Notes under the pieces: model-generated
What the model saw: only the letters and a program-made list of their open reading frames with translations
Told to the model about the DNA's origin: nothing
Databases searched by the model: none
Position numbers and translations under genes: made by a program
Shown: in pieces, positions 39,201 to 52,400 of the stretch
Numbering within the stretch: position 1 is the stretch's first letter
Layout of the letters: each line of letters begins with the position of its first letter
Assembly: GCA_963662155.1 (NCBI GenBank)
Contig: OY759274.1
Location: forward strand, 47,697,577 to 47,761,576
DNA from: Lamellibrachia columna
Lineage: Eukaryota; Annelida; Polychaeta; Sabellida; Siboglinidae
Direction: 5' to 3'
DNA length: 64,000 nucleotides

Positions 39201-42200
39201 ACCTACTATTGTATTGTTGTACCTACTATTGTATTGTTGTACCTACTACTGTATTGTTGTACCTACTACTGTATTGTTGTACCTACTATTGTATTGTTGT
39301 ACCTACTACTGTATTGTTGTACCTACTACTGTATTGTTGTACCTACTATTGTATTGTTGTACCTACTACTGTATTGTTGTACCTACTATTGTATTGTTGT
39401 ACCTACTATTGTATTGTTGTACCTACTATTGTATTGCTGTACCTACTATTGTATTGTTGTACCTACTACTGTATTGTTGTACCTACTACTGTATTGTTGT
39501 ACCTACTATTGTATTGTTGTACCTACTATTGTATTGTTGTACCTACTATTGTATTGTTGTACCTACTACTGTATTGTTGTACCTACTATTGTATTGTTGT
39601 ACCTACTATTGTATTGCTGTACCTACTTCTGAATTGTACCTACTATTGTATTGTTGTACCTACTATTGTATTGCTGTACCTACTTCTGAATTGTACCTAC
39701 TATTGTATTGTTGTACCTACTATTGTATTGATGTATCTACTATTGTATTGTTGTACCTACTACTGTATTGTTGTACCTACTATTGTATTGTTGTACCTAC
39801 TACTGTATTGTTGTACCTACTATTGTATTGTTGTACCTACTATTGTATTGCTGTACCTACTTCTGAATTGTACCTACTATTGTATTGTTGTACCTACTAT
39901 TGTATTGCTGTACCTACTTCTGAATTGTACCTACTACTGTATTGTTGTACCTACTACTGTATTGTTGTACCTACTACTGTATTGTTGTACCTACTACTGT
40001 ATTGTTGTACCTACTATTGTATTGCTGTACCTACTTCTGAATTGTACCTACTATTGTATTGTTGTACCTACTATTGTATTGCTGTACCTACTTCTGAATT
40101 GTACCTACTATTGTATTGTTGTACCTACTATTGTATTGCTGTACCTACTTCTGAATTGTACCTACTATTGTATTGTTGTACCTACTATTGTATTGATGTA
40201 TCTACTATTGTATTGTTGTACCTACTACTGTATTGCTGTACCTACTATTGTATTGTTGTACCTACTATTGTATTGTTGTACCTACTACTGTATTGTTGTA
40301 CCTACTATTGTATTGTTGTACCTACTACTGTATTGTTGTACCTACTATTGTATTGTTGTACCTACTACTGTATTGTTGTACCTACTATTGTATTGTTGTA
40401 CCTACTATTGTATTGTTGTATCTACTATTGTATTGTTGTACCTACTACTGTATTGCTGTACCTACTATTGTATTGTTGTACCTACTACTGTATTGTTGTA
40501 CCTACTATTGTATTGTTGTACCTACTACTGTATTGTTGTACCTACTATTGTATTGTTGTACCTACTACTGTATTGTTGTACCTACTATTGTATTGTTGTA
40601 CCTACTATTGTATTGTTGTACCTACTACTGTATTGTTGTACCTACTATTGTATTGTTGTACCTACTATTGTATTGTTGTACCTACTATTGTATTGCTGTA
40701 CCTACTATTGTATTGTTGTACCTACTATTGTATTGCTGTACCTACTATTGTATTGTTGTACCTACTACTGTATTGCTGTACCTACTACTGTATTGTTGTA
40801 CCTACTATTGTATTGTTGTACCTACTACTGTATTGTTGTACCCACTATTGTATTGTTGTACCTACTATTGTATTGTTGTACCTACTATTGTATTGTTGTA
40901 CCTACTATTGTATTGTTGTACCTACTATTGTATTGTTGTACCTACTATTGTATTGCTGTACCTACTATTGTATTGTTGTACCTACTACTGTATTGCTGTA
41001 CCTACTACTGTATTGTTGTACCTACTATTGTATTGTTGTACCTACTACTGTATTGTTGTACCTACTATTGTATTGTTGTACCTACTATTGTATTGTTGTA
41101 CCTACTATTGTATTGTTGTACCTACTATTGTATTGCTGTACCTACTATTGTATTGTTGTACCTACTATTGTATTGCTGTACCTACTACTGTATTGTTGTA
41201 CCTACTACTGTATTGTTGTACCTACTACTGTATTGTTGTATCTACTACTGTATTGTTGTACCTACTATTGTATTGCTGTACCTACTATTGTATTGTTGTA
41301 CCTACTATTGTATTGCTGTACCTACTACTGTATTGTTGTACCTACTATTGTATTGTTGTACCTACTACTGTATTGTTGTACCTACTATTGTATTGTTGTA
41401 CCTACTACTGTATTGTTGTACCTACTATTGTATTGTTGTACCTACTATTGTATTGTTGTACCTACTACTGTATTGTTGTACCTACTATTGTATTGTTGTA
41501 CCTACTACTGTATTGCTGTACCTACTACTGTATTGCTGTACCTACTACTGTATTGTTGTACCTACTATTGTATTGTTGTACCTACTACTGTATTGTTGTA
41601 CCTACTATTGTATTATTGTACCTACTATTGTATTGTTGTACCTACTACTGTATTGTTGTACCTACTATTGTATTGTTGTACCTACTACTGTATTGTTGTA
41701 TCTACTACTGTATTGTTGTACCTACTACTGTATTGTTGTACCTACTATTGTATTGTTGTACCTACTACTGTATTGTTGTACCTACTATTGTATTGTTGTA
41801 CCTACTACTGTATTGTTGTACCTACTATTGTATTGTTGTACCTACTACTGTATTGTTGTACCTACTACTGTATTGTTGTACCTACTACTGTATTGTACCT
41901 ACTATTGTATTGTTGTACCTACTATTGTATTGCTGTACCTACTATTGTATTGCTGTACCTACTATTGTATTGTTGTACCTACTATTGTATTGTTGTACCT
42001 ACTATTGTATTGTTGTACCTACTATTGTATTGTTGTACCTACTACTGTATTGTTGTACCTACTACTGTATTGTTGTACCTACTATTGTATTGTTGTACCT
42101 ACTACTGTATTGTTGTACCTACTACTGTATTGTTGTACCTACTATTGTATTGTTGTACCTACTACTGTATTGTTGTACCTACTATTGTATTGTTGTACCT

Positions 42201-45200
42201 ATTGTATTGTTGTACCTACTATTGTATTGCTGTACCTACTATTGTATTGTTGTACCTACTACTGTATTGTTGTACCTACTACTGTATTGTTGTACCTACT
42301 ATTGTATTGTTGTACCTACTATTGTATTGTTGTACCTACTATTGTATTGTTGTACCTACTACTGTATTGTTGTACCTACTATTGTATTGTTGTACCTACT
42401 ATTGTATTGCTGTACCTACTTCTGAATTGTACCTACTATTGTATTGTTGTACCTACTATTGTATTGCTGTACCTACTTCTGAATTGTACCTACTATTGTA
42501 TTGTTGTACCTACTATTGTATTGATGTATCTACTATTGTATTGTTGTACCTACTACTGTATTGTTGTACCTACTATTGTATTGTTGTACCTACTACTGTA
42601 TTGTTGTACCTACTACTGTATTGTTGTACCTACTATTGTATTGTTGTACCTACTACTGTATTGTTGTACCTACTATTGTATTGTTGTACCTACTATTGTA
42701 TTGTTGTACCTACTACTGTATTGTTGTACCTACTACTGTATTGTTGTACCTACTACTGTATTGTTGTACCTACTATTGTATTGTTGTACCTACTACTGTA
42801 TTGTTGTACCTACTATTGTATTGTTGTACCTACTACTGTATTGTTGTACCTACTATTGTATTGTTGTACCTACTACTGTATTGTTGTACCTACTATTGTA
42901 TTGTTGTACCTACTACTGTATTGTTGTACCTACTATTGTATTGTTGTATCTACTATTGTATTGTTGTACCTACTATTGTATTGTTGTATCTACTACTGTA
43001 TTGTTGTACCTACTACTGTATTGTTGTACCTACTACTGTATTGCTGTACCTACTACTGTATTGTTGTACCTACTACTGTATTGTTGTACCTACTGTTGTA
43101 TTGTTGTACCTACTATTGTATTGTTGTACCTACTACTGTATTGTTGTACCTACTATTGTATTGATGTATCTACTATTGTATTGTTGTACCTACTACTGTA
43201 TTGTTGTACCTACTATTGTATTGTTGTACCTACTACTGTATTGTTGTACCTACTATTGTATTGTTGTACCTACTACTGTATTGTTGTACCTACTATTGTA
43301 TTGTTGTACCTACTACTGTATTGTTGTACCTACTATTGTATTGTTGTACCTACTATTGTATTGTTGTACCTACTATTGTATTGCTGTACCTACTATTGTA
43401 TTGTTGTACCTACTACTGTATTGTTGTACCTACTACTGTATTGTTGTACCTACTACTGTATTGTTGTACCTACTACTGTATTGTTGTATCTACTACTGTA
43501 TTGCTGTACCTACTATTGTATTGTTGTACCTACTACTGTATTGTTGTACCTACTATTGTATTGTTGTACCTACTATTGTATTGTTGTACCTACTATTGTA
43601 TTGTTGTACCTACTATTGTATTGTTGTATCTACTATTGTATTGTTGTACCTACTACTGTATTGTTGTACCTACTACTGTATTGTTGTACCTACTACTGTA
43701 TTGTTGTACCTACTACTGTATTGTTGTACCTACTATTGTATTGCTGTACCTACTTCTGAATTGTACCTACTATTGTATTGTTGTACCTACTATTGTATTG
43801 CTGTACCTACTTCTGAATTGTACCTACTATTGTATTGTTGTACCTACTATTGTATTGATGTATCTACTATTGTATCTACTACTGTTCCACATTTCTCAAA
43901 CCATTTGACTAATTTGGTGATTCTATTAATTCCTCTAACAATATCCTCATTATAAAATATTTTTAGACAATATAACTACCAGTAGCAACATATTAACATG
44001 ATACATTGTGCATCATTCAATGTGTACAACATTGTGCATCATTCAATAATGTACAACATTGTGCATCATTCAATGTGTACAACATTGGGCAATAACAATA
44101 AAGTACACATCAATGGCACATATAATTAACATGATACATTGTGCATCATTCAATGTGTACAACATTGGGCAATAACAATAAAGTACACATCAATGGCACA
44201 TCTAATTAACATGATACATTGTGCATCATTCAATGTGTACAACATTGGGCAATAACAATAAAGTACACATCAATGGCACATCTAATTAACATGATACATT
44301 GTGCATCATTCAATGTGTACAACATTGGGCAATAACAATAAAGTACACATCAATGGCACATCTAATTAACATGATACATTGTGCATCATTCAATGTGTAC
44401 AACATTGGGCAATAACAATAAAGTACACATCAATGGCACATCTAATTAACATGATACATTGTGCATCATTCAATGTGTACAACATTGGGCAATAACAATA
44501 AAGTACACATCAATGGCACATCTAATTAACATACGTGACGTATACTTTAGACTCAATAAAGGCATTCTGTCACCAGGTGTCCACACTAATGTGTCAAAAA
44601 TATACTTGCCACAGAAAGATGAGCAATTCATGAAATAATCACCCACCTTTGTTGGCAGAACTTGTTGCGTTGCATTGTTGAGAATGTTGAAGACGTGTGT
44701 ACGAATGAGAGTAAGAGCGCGGGAGAGACAGTGACGATACTTGGCAAGGAACGTCTCAGACTCTTTGTACTGTGGCTGGGAGTAAAGTAAGATGGGTTGA
44801 GCATAGGCTAGGTGGCAATATTACCATACTAACCTGACTGCTGAGACCAAACAAGATCTTGTACAAAACAGTAAAATATTACAAGTAGAAACATAAAAAG
44901 TGTAGATGCAGAATTAAAAAACATTATTGTAAATTGTTATCTAGAACAAAACTTACACAGAGAGCATAATATTATAACAAAACAGAAGATATTTTAATAA
45001 TGGTAGCAGAGTAAGTAAATGCTGGAAGAAATGTTGCCTAAGTACTCACGTTTGTCTTCAAGTAAGCAATACATTCATCCAATCGTGACAACATTGGAAT
45101 GAATGACTCACTTGTCACTGACAACTTCTGAGAGTTCAGTTTCTGCCAACAAATATGTTGTGTTAATTAATGCAAGTTCATTATTTGATTTAAATGTTCC

Positions 45201-46394
45201 AATTTATAGCATTAGATTAAATATGAAAGTATGAAGTAGAATGAAACCCACAACTAAGAAGTATTTATTTCTAAATAATGTGTTCTGTTATATTTCACTT
45301 TTCAAGGTTCATTTGACATATATCAAAGTAAAGAAAATATATAAAATGTAATCAACAGGGACGTCATATCGACCCAAACTCGGGTGGCCTGTTACCCAGG
45401 ATCTACCCGGCATCCAGCCCGGCATCCGGCCCGCAGGTCAGGGGTCCATGACATAAATGTTAAGTCTCCCGCATTCGCCGGGAGACTCCTGGAAATCCAC
45501 AAAATCTCCCGATCTTCTGGAAAGGAGAACCAATCTCCTGGATTTTCAGTGAAACCAAAACAATGTTTTTTCTATGTTATTTTCCGAACTCGGCATGGCC
45601 TAATTGGGTTTTATTTCCGGCTGACTCGAGTATGTTTTTCTGGGTCAATTGAAAGTGGTCAATACCGGTCAATACCGGTTCTAATTGGCATGCTCGGGCT
45701 TGCAACGTAATCACGACGTATTTCTGGGCTTGCCGCCTTATAATGTTTTCGATTGGTTGTTCTTCGATGTTTGTTGCATGGAAATAATAGTATGGCAAAG
45801 AGAGGGTCTGATTCACCATGCGCTAGTTCAGCGAAGAAGAAGAAATACGTTGCAAAATACAAGCCAGAATGGGCGACTGACTTGCAGTTTATGTGCAACA
45901 GTGACAAGGGACCAATGTTTGTATGCTGTCGAGTGTGCAATACGCACATAAACGTAGCGCACGGTGGCAAGAGCGACATTGTTCGCCATGCAAGTTCGGC
46001 CAGTCACTCTACGTTGCAGAAAGCCACATTGTCGACACTGACTCTCGGTCGCAGCTCGGCAACGACACCCTGCCTGCGCTGCTGTCATGCAAAATCAACA
46101 CAGACAATCCTTGCTATTCCTTTGTGCCAGAGAAGGATCTTCTCAAGTCGGCCAAGGTTGCGACATGGGATTATGTGAAGGATCACCAGTAAATGTGTAG
46201 GCTCGTGTCTGTTGTGCATGCTCTGTGAGATCGACCTGGATGTTATTCTTTTCTGGTAGATTTGTGATATATGTGTGAGGACTTTCATAGGCATGTGCCT
46301 GTCATGCTTGGTAAAGTCACCCTGCATGCTCTATGTGAGATCGACATGGGCGTTATTCTTCTGTGCCAGATGTCTAGAGCTGAGAAGTTGTTTG

Positions 46395-46442
<48 letters not shown>

Positions 46443-49400
46443 GTGCTTTTGTATCATATATGAACTGTTGGTGATTGGTAATAATAAAACATGGTTGTTA
46501 CTGTCATGGAAAGTATTCTTTTTGTAATATTTTGTTCTCTTGGACCCTCTGATTTACATACAAGTCCCTGATTTTCCGAGAGCCTCCGATTTACGAATAA
46601 ATCTTCTGGATTGGCATTTTTGAAACTTTACATGTATGGTCCACGACTGAGATTGGAGGCCGTTTAGTCGTCGAAAGCAGCCCTCGTGTGACCATTGTCA
46701 AATACAGATTGTTTAACAAGTGCCTGCATTCAGTAAATGAAAAGTCAGCTGGCCAAAATAATTTCTTCATAACTCATTCCTACCTTGCCTTTTACTCCAG
46801 ATGGTGCAAAAGACGGGGAAATGTACATTGATGCATTTACATTGATGCAGTGTTCACAATCCACGCTACAGTAGAACTTTTGTAAATAAATGTCTAAGAA
46901 GAATTCTAAGGATATGGTGGCCAGAAACAATTAGCAATGAAGCACTATGGGAAAGAACAAACCAGGAACTAGTCGAACAACAAATTAGAAGAAGTGGAGC
47001 TGGATAGGCCAAAACAACACATCACAAGGCAGGTGCTCACATGGAACCTTCAGGGCAAAAGGCCAAGAAAAACCTGGTGCAGAGACATAGAAGCAGAGAT
47101 GTTAAAAAGGCAGAATACAACTGGAGAGAGCTGGAAGCCCAAACCCGTGTCCAGTGGAAAGGAGCTGGAAGCCCAAACCCGTGTCCAGTGGAAAGGAGCT
47201 GGAAGCCCAAACCCGTGTCCAGTGGAAAGGAGCTGGAAGCCCAAACCCGTGTCCAGTGGAAAGGAGCTGGAAGCCCAAACCCGTGTCCAGTGGAAAGGAG
47301 CTGGAAGCCCAAACCCGTGTCCAGTGGAAAGGAGCTGGAAGCCCAAACCCGTGTCCAGTGGAAAGGAGTCGTTGATGGCCTATGTTCCACAGGGGAGTGA
47401 AAAGGCTTAAATCGAGTAAGTCAAGTCAGTGTTCACAGTACCTCAGACCTGGGTCCAATGTACTCGGTACTCGTTTACTCAAGTACATTTTTAAGTACTT
47501 GTACTCATACTCATGGAAATTATGAGTTATGTCCTCATACTCGTGCTAAATGTACTCAGATTTTATGAGTACATCAGAGTACTTTTTAAATATGATTCTG
47601 TGATAATTATTAATGATTTTATTTTAAATACAGTTTTATCAAGTATTTGTAGTTTACAGAATGAAAATGTTTTATTTAAATACTTCCATAAAGTATCTGA
47701 ATTTTTAATACATTCTTTCTGATTGATATAACAAAATTAACTAAAGGCTTCACTAAAGGCAGCACCTTTTCCCAGTCAGAAACCCATAGTTAGTCTTAAA
47801 GAAACAGTTATGCTAGTAGCCAGTTCAGGCAATAATCCCTGTGCTCGTTTAATTAAGCCAGGAAGTCCTCAATGAATGGGATCATTCATCAGTTAAACTT
47901 CAAATGTCTTTGTTGCTTGTACAAGGGACAGTGTTAATAACTAGCTGGGCCTATTTCCATGGTCTGAGCCTATTTCTATGGTGACTCAAGTCACACAGCA
48001 CCAGTAATCTTTATTCAAATTAGCACAAATCCCTTTGTTCCACTTTGGACAAATCTTCTCACTAGTAGACTCACTACATTCATTACATAGGTAATTCTGG
48101 AGCAAGACCAATAAATGGAATCTGATAAAGTAGTTGTCTAATGCTTATATATATATTTTTATTATAATAAATAAATTATTATTGTTAGATTATGCACCTG
48201 ATGTACTGTTTCATAATATTGCTTAATAAGCCTCATATTGTGTACTATGCAGAGCAAACCTACAATTACATTGTCTGATTTGTGAATCCAGTTACACATG
48301 TTCTTGGTCAAAATGTTTTGTAGTGAGCAGATCATGGCTCTCTACAGTCTACAATCAGAAGGTGGTGAGGTGATAAGTGCAATTAACAGATTTGAGCAAG
48401 ATTTAGCAATTACCCAATTTTTTGAGATCATTACAGAAATATTTGAAGTTTATTGGCTAGGTTTTTTAGAGATGGTAACCCAAGGTAATGATTGGTTTAA
48501 GTGAGTCAGTGAATCACCAATGTATTCGTACTTTGACTTGTACTCAGACTCAGGTTTGCAGTACCTACTGCACGTTTTAGTAGCATATTCTAGTGTGCAT
48601 TTCTACCACACACAAATGTTATCTTCGAGCAGCAACCTCTCCTCAAAAGTCAACGGAGGAACCAAAAATGCAGGGAGTGCGATGAAGCCTACCAGGGAGT
48701 GCGATGAAGCCTACCAGGGAGTGCGATGAAGTCTACCAGGGAGTGCGATGAAGCCTACCAGGGAGTGCGATGAAGCCTACCAGGGAGTGCGATGAAGCCT
48801 ACCAGGGAGTGCGATGAAGCCTACCAGGGAGTGCGATGAAGCCTACCAGGGAGTGCGATGAAGCCTACCAGGGAGTGCGATGAAGCCTACCAGGGAGTGC
48901 GATGAAGCCTACCAGGGAGTGCGATGAAGCCTACCAGGGAGTGCGATGAAGCCTACCAGGGAGTGCGATGAAGCCTACCAGGGAGTGCGATGAAGCCTAC
49001 CAGGGAGTGCGATGAAGCCTACCAGGGAGTGCGATGAAGCCTACCAGGGAGTGCGATGAAGCCTACCAGGGAGTGCGATGAAGCCTACCAGGGAGTGCGA
49101 TGAAGCCTACCAGGGAGTGCGATGAAGCCTACCAGGGAGTGCGATGAAGCCTACCAGGGAGTGCGATGAAGCCTACCAGGGAGTGCGATGAAGTCTACCA
49201 GGGAGTGCGATGAAGCCTACCAGGGAGTGCGATGAAGCCTACCAGGGAGTGCGATGAAGCCTACCAGGGAGTGCGATGAAGCCTACCAGGGAGTGCGATG
49301 AAGCCTACCAGGGAGTGCGATGAAGCCTACCAGGGAGTGCGATGAAGCCTACCAGGGAGTGCGATGAAGCCTACCAGGGAGTGCGATGAAGCCTACCAGG

Positions 49401-52400
49401 GAGTGCGATGAAGCCTACCAGGGAGTGCGATGAAGCCTACCAGGGAGTGCGATGAAGCCTACAAGGGAGTGCGATGAAGCCTACCAGGGAGTGCGATGAA
49501 GTCTACCAGGGAGTGCGATGAAGCCTACCAGGGAGTGCGATGAAGCCTACCAGGGAGTGCGATGAAGCCTACCAGGGAGTGCGATGAAGCCTACCAGGGA
49601 GAGAGAGAAACATGATGATGGTGTCTCTTGACCAGAGAGAGAGAGAGAAACATGATGATGGTGTCTCTTGACCAGAGAGAGAGAGAAACATGATGATGGT
49701 GTCTCTTGACCAGAGAGAGAGAGAAACATGATGATGGTGTCTCTTGACCAGAGAGAGAGAGAAACATGATGATGGTGTCTCTTGACCAGAGAGAGAGAAA
49801 AACATGATGATGGTGTCTCTTGACCAGAGAGAGAGAGAAACATGATGATGGTGTCTCTTGACCAGAGAGAGAGAGAGAAACATGATGATGGTGTCTCTTG
49901 ACCAGAGAGAGAGAGAAACATGATGATGGTGTCTCTTGACCAGAGAGAGAGAGAAACATGATGATGGTGTCTCTTGACCAGAGAGAGAGAGAAACATGAT
50001 GATGGTGTCTCTTGACCAGAGAGAGAGAGAAACATGATGATGGTGTCTCTTGACCAGAAGCTGAGATCAACGAAAATAGCAACTGAGATGACATGGGCGA
50101 TGATGATGAGCATCCAGGCGAAGATATGCCCCCCAAAGTGGTTGACCTTGACGAGGCTTTTCAGTCAGAGGAGAACGGGAAAGAACCTCCAAACAACTTC
50201 AGGAAATTTATATGAGTACTGCAAGTGGCTGGAGTTTGACGAACGTTATCTTTGTTCCACCATGCCGGGAGTTTGACGAACGTTATCTTTGTTCCACCGC
50301 CGGGAGTTTGACGAACGTTATCTTTGTTCCACCATGCCGGGAGTTTGACGAACGTTATCTTTGTTCCACCATGCCGGGAGTTTGACGAACGTTATCTTTG
50401 TTCCACCATGCCGGGAGTTTGACGAACGTTATCTTTGTTCCACCATGCCGGGAGTTTGACGAACGTTATCTTTGTTCCACCATGCCGGGAGTTTGACGAA
50501 CGTTATCTTTGTTCCACCATGCCGGGAGTTTGACGAACGTTATCTTTGTTCCACCATGCCGGGAGTTTGACGAACGTTATCTTTGTTCCACCATGCCGGG
50601 AGTTTGACGAACGTTATCTTTGTTCCACCATGCCGGGAGTTTGACGAACGTTATCTTTGTTCCACCATGCCGGGAGTTTGACGAACGTTATCTTTGTTCC
50701 ACCATGCCGGGAGTTTGACGAACGTTATCTTTGTTCCACCATGCCGGGAGTTTGACGAACGTTATCTTTGTTCCACCATGCCGGGAGTTTGACGAACGTT
50801 ATCTTTGTTCCACCATGCCGGGAGTTTGACGAACGTTATCTTTGTTCCACCATGCCGGGAGTTTGACGAACGTTATCTTTGTTCCACCATGCCGGGAGTT
50901 TGACGCTTCGATCATGTCCATGCAACAAGATGGCCAGTAGCACCAGCAATTTGAGGAACGTAACTGGCAAGAAGGGCACATTCGTACTGCAGCCAACCAC
51001 GACACACAAGCAGTCATTTCAGTGCATCGCTCACTCCATCAGAAGAATAGTGAGGTGATTAACACCAAAGCCGTGGTCGCCAGTTACTGATGTCCATAAT
51101 TTATATCAACGCCAAAACATCCCGCACCGTGGGCGCGAGCATAGACAGAACGTTGCCCGTATCTGCAAGGAGCTGATCAAGAAAGTAGATTCCATCATGG
51201 AAAGTATGACATGATGACATCAAGGATTTAACCATGGGAACCATCATCTACTCTCTTTGAGAGCGACGTAGATACAGCACTACAAGACCTCCACCAAGAC
51301 ACCGACTGGTACATCTTCCACAGTGTGACAACGGTGGTTATATAGGTATTGGATGAAGTCATGACTTCAGAAAGCAGATCAGCGCACACAGTAACTTGAT
51401 ATATTCACCTGGCGCAAATGTTCTCCATATGTATAATTTCCACTAAGAAACAGTACAATACCTACTTTAGTTCAATGTTTGCTTCTAGAAGTCATAGGCA
51501 ACTCTAGTACCCACTGAACATACCCCCTCAAAAATACCCCCTCAGAAGTAGTGGCATTATCTGCGGCCAGACAGGGATTGGATGCTGGGCGGTTCGAAGG
51601 GCTGACCAATGGGTTTACGGCACCTCTGAATAGGGATTGCCAGAAATAAGACCAATAATATTACTTACCAGGAAATATTACCAGAATTCAATACATATCC
51701 CACAGAATTCAATACATATCCCACAGAATTCAATACATATCCCACAGAAGAAATAAGTCTGTTAAGTTGTCACTGGCAAATGTAGATGGAAAAGCAGAAC
51801 TGATTAATAACAGTCGGACCCATCCCACAACAATTGGTAGTGAAACTTTAAATCAAAGACCAAAATTGTTATGACAACATAACATTTATAGATTGAGTGA
51901 CATTGTGATTGCAGATACTCACACTTGATAACCGGTCAAGTTCATTGAAGAAAGATAGTTTGCAATTGATGCATTCAGCTGTGTTCATCAGCTGACTCTG
52001 AAGCAACGAACACGTGAAATGGCACTTAGTCAGCATATTACTAATTTCGCATATACTTCTTTTTGCAACAACACAATTGCTACCCATTTACAGTGCAAGG
52101 AATAAAACTTTGTTGTTGCATCTAAAGAAATATGCAAGGCTACTAATGCAGTCTCGCTAGGCATAATAACTACTGGCTAATCAGATTTAATGCAGTGCGC
52201 ACTAGTTGACAAAAACGCAAGTCCTGGAGTCACACCTTTGAAGTGTGTCCTTTCAAATCTTTGCATGTGCATTAACTAATTAATCCAGACATAAACATTG
52301 GGGACCCAGGTGTCCGGATTAACAAGGTTCCACTGTATAATAATAACTTTTATTTGTATGGCGCCATATATCCGGATACAAAACCTGTTCAGAGGCACTT

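Larger units (their letters stand above)
15877..44646 (-). other. COG3: COG3 intron F/G (28.8 kb)
   Basis: A giant intron whose length is due to tandem repeats: arrays of 51, 73/75, 28, 59, 20, 79, 36, another 20 (16 kb) and 80 bp, plus two inverted copies of a hAT-type element and a direct duplication. Single-copy stretches at 22195-22455, 22820-23138 and 27465-27890 contain no exon or RNA gene that I can identify. Confidence 0.8.
45439..46649 (+). mobile_element. hAT-like element carrying a BED-finger gene fragment
   Basis: The left end CAGGGGTCCATGACATAAAT and right end ATGTATGGTCCACGACTG are imperfect inverted repeats of about 28 bp, extending inward through CTCC(C/T)-rich words (TCTCCCGATCTTCTGG against CCGAGAGCCTCC). 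The interior holds a broken BED-type zinc finger frame (45792-46192). No target duplication was confirmed. It looks like an internally deleted derivative, since only N- and C-terminal protein pieces remain. Confidence 0.65.
45143..51922 (-). other. COG3: COG3 intron D/E (6.8 kb)
   Basis: Contains a BED-finger transposon fossil, a LINE 3' end with a 34-bp array, a hAT insertion with an exact target duplication, and three abutting arrays (48672-50905). The stretch 50906-51680 is unassigned: it has short broken frames such as [17 protein letters not shown], which I do not recognise. Confidence 0.8.

Noticed and set aside
28406..43955. Very long plus-strand frames (730-2927 codons) of [13 protein letters not shown] type
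   Set aside because: They are direct read-outs of the stop-free 20-bp repeat, occur in all three plus frames at once, and have no unique domain, start context or splice structure.
46085..46327. An 80-codon minus frame antisense to the BED fossil
   Set aside because: Shadow of the plus-strand coding remnant, without a motif of its own.
49547..50136. His/Ser-rich minus frames ([25 protein letters not shown])
   Set aside because: Frame artefacts of the GA-variable 36-38-bp array; all three minus frames are open.
50906..51360. Possible coding remnant ([35 protein letters not shown])
   Set aside because: Fragments lie in different frames with stops and match no family I can name; left as unassigned.
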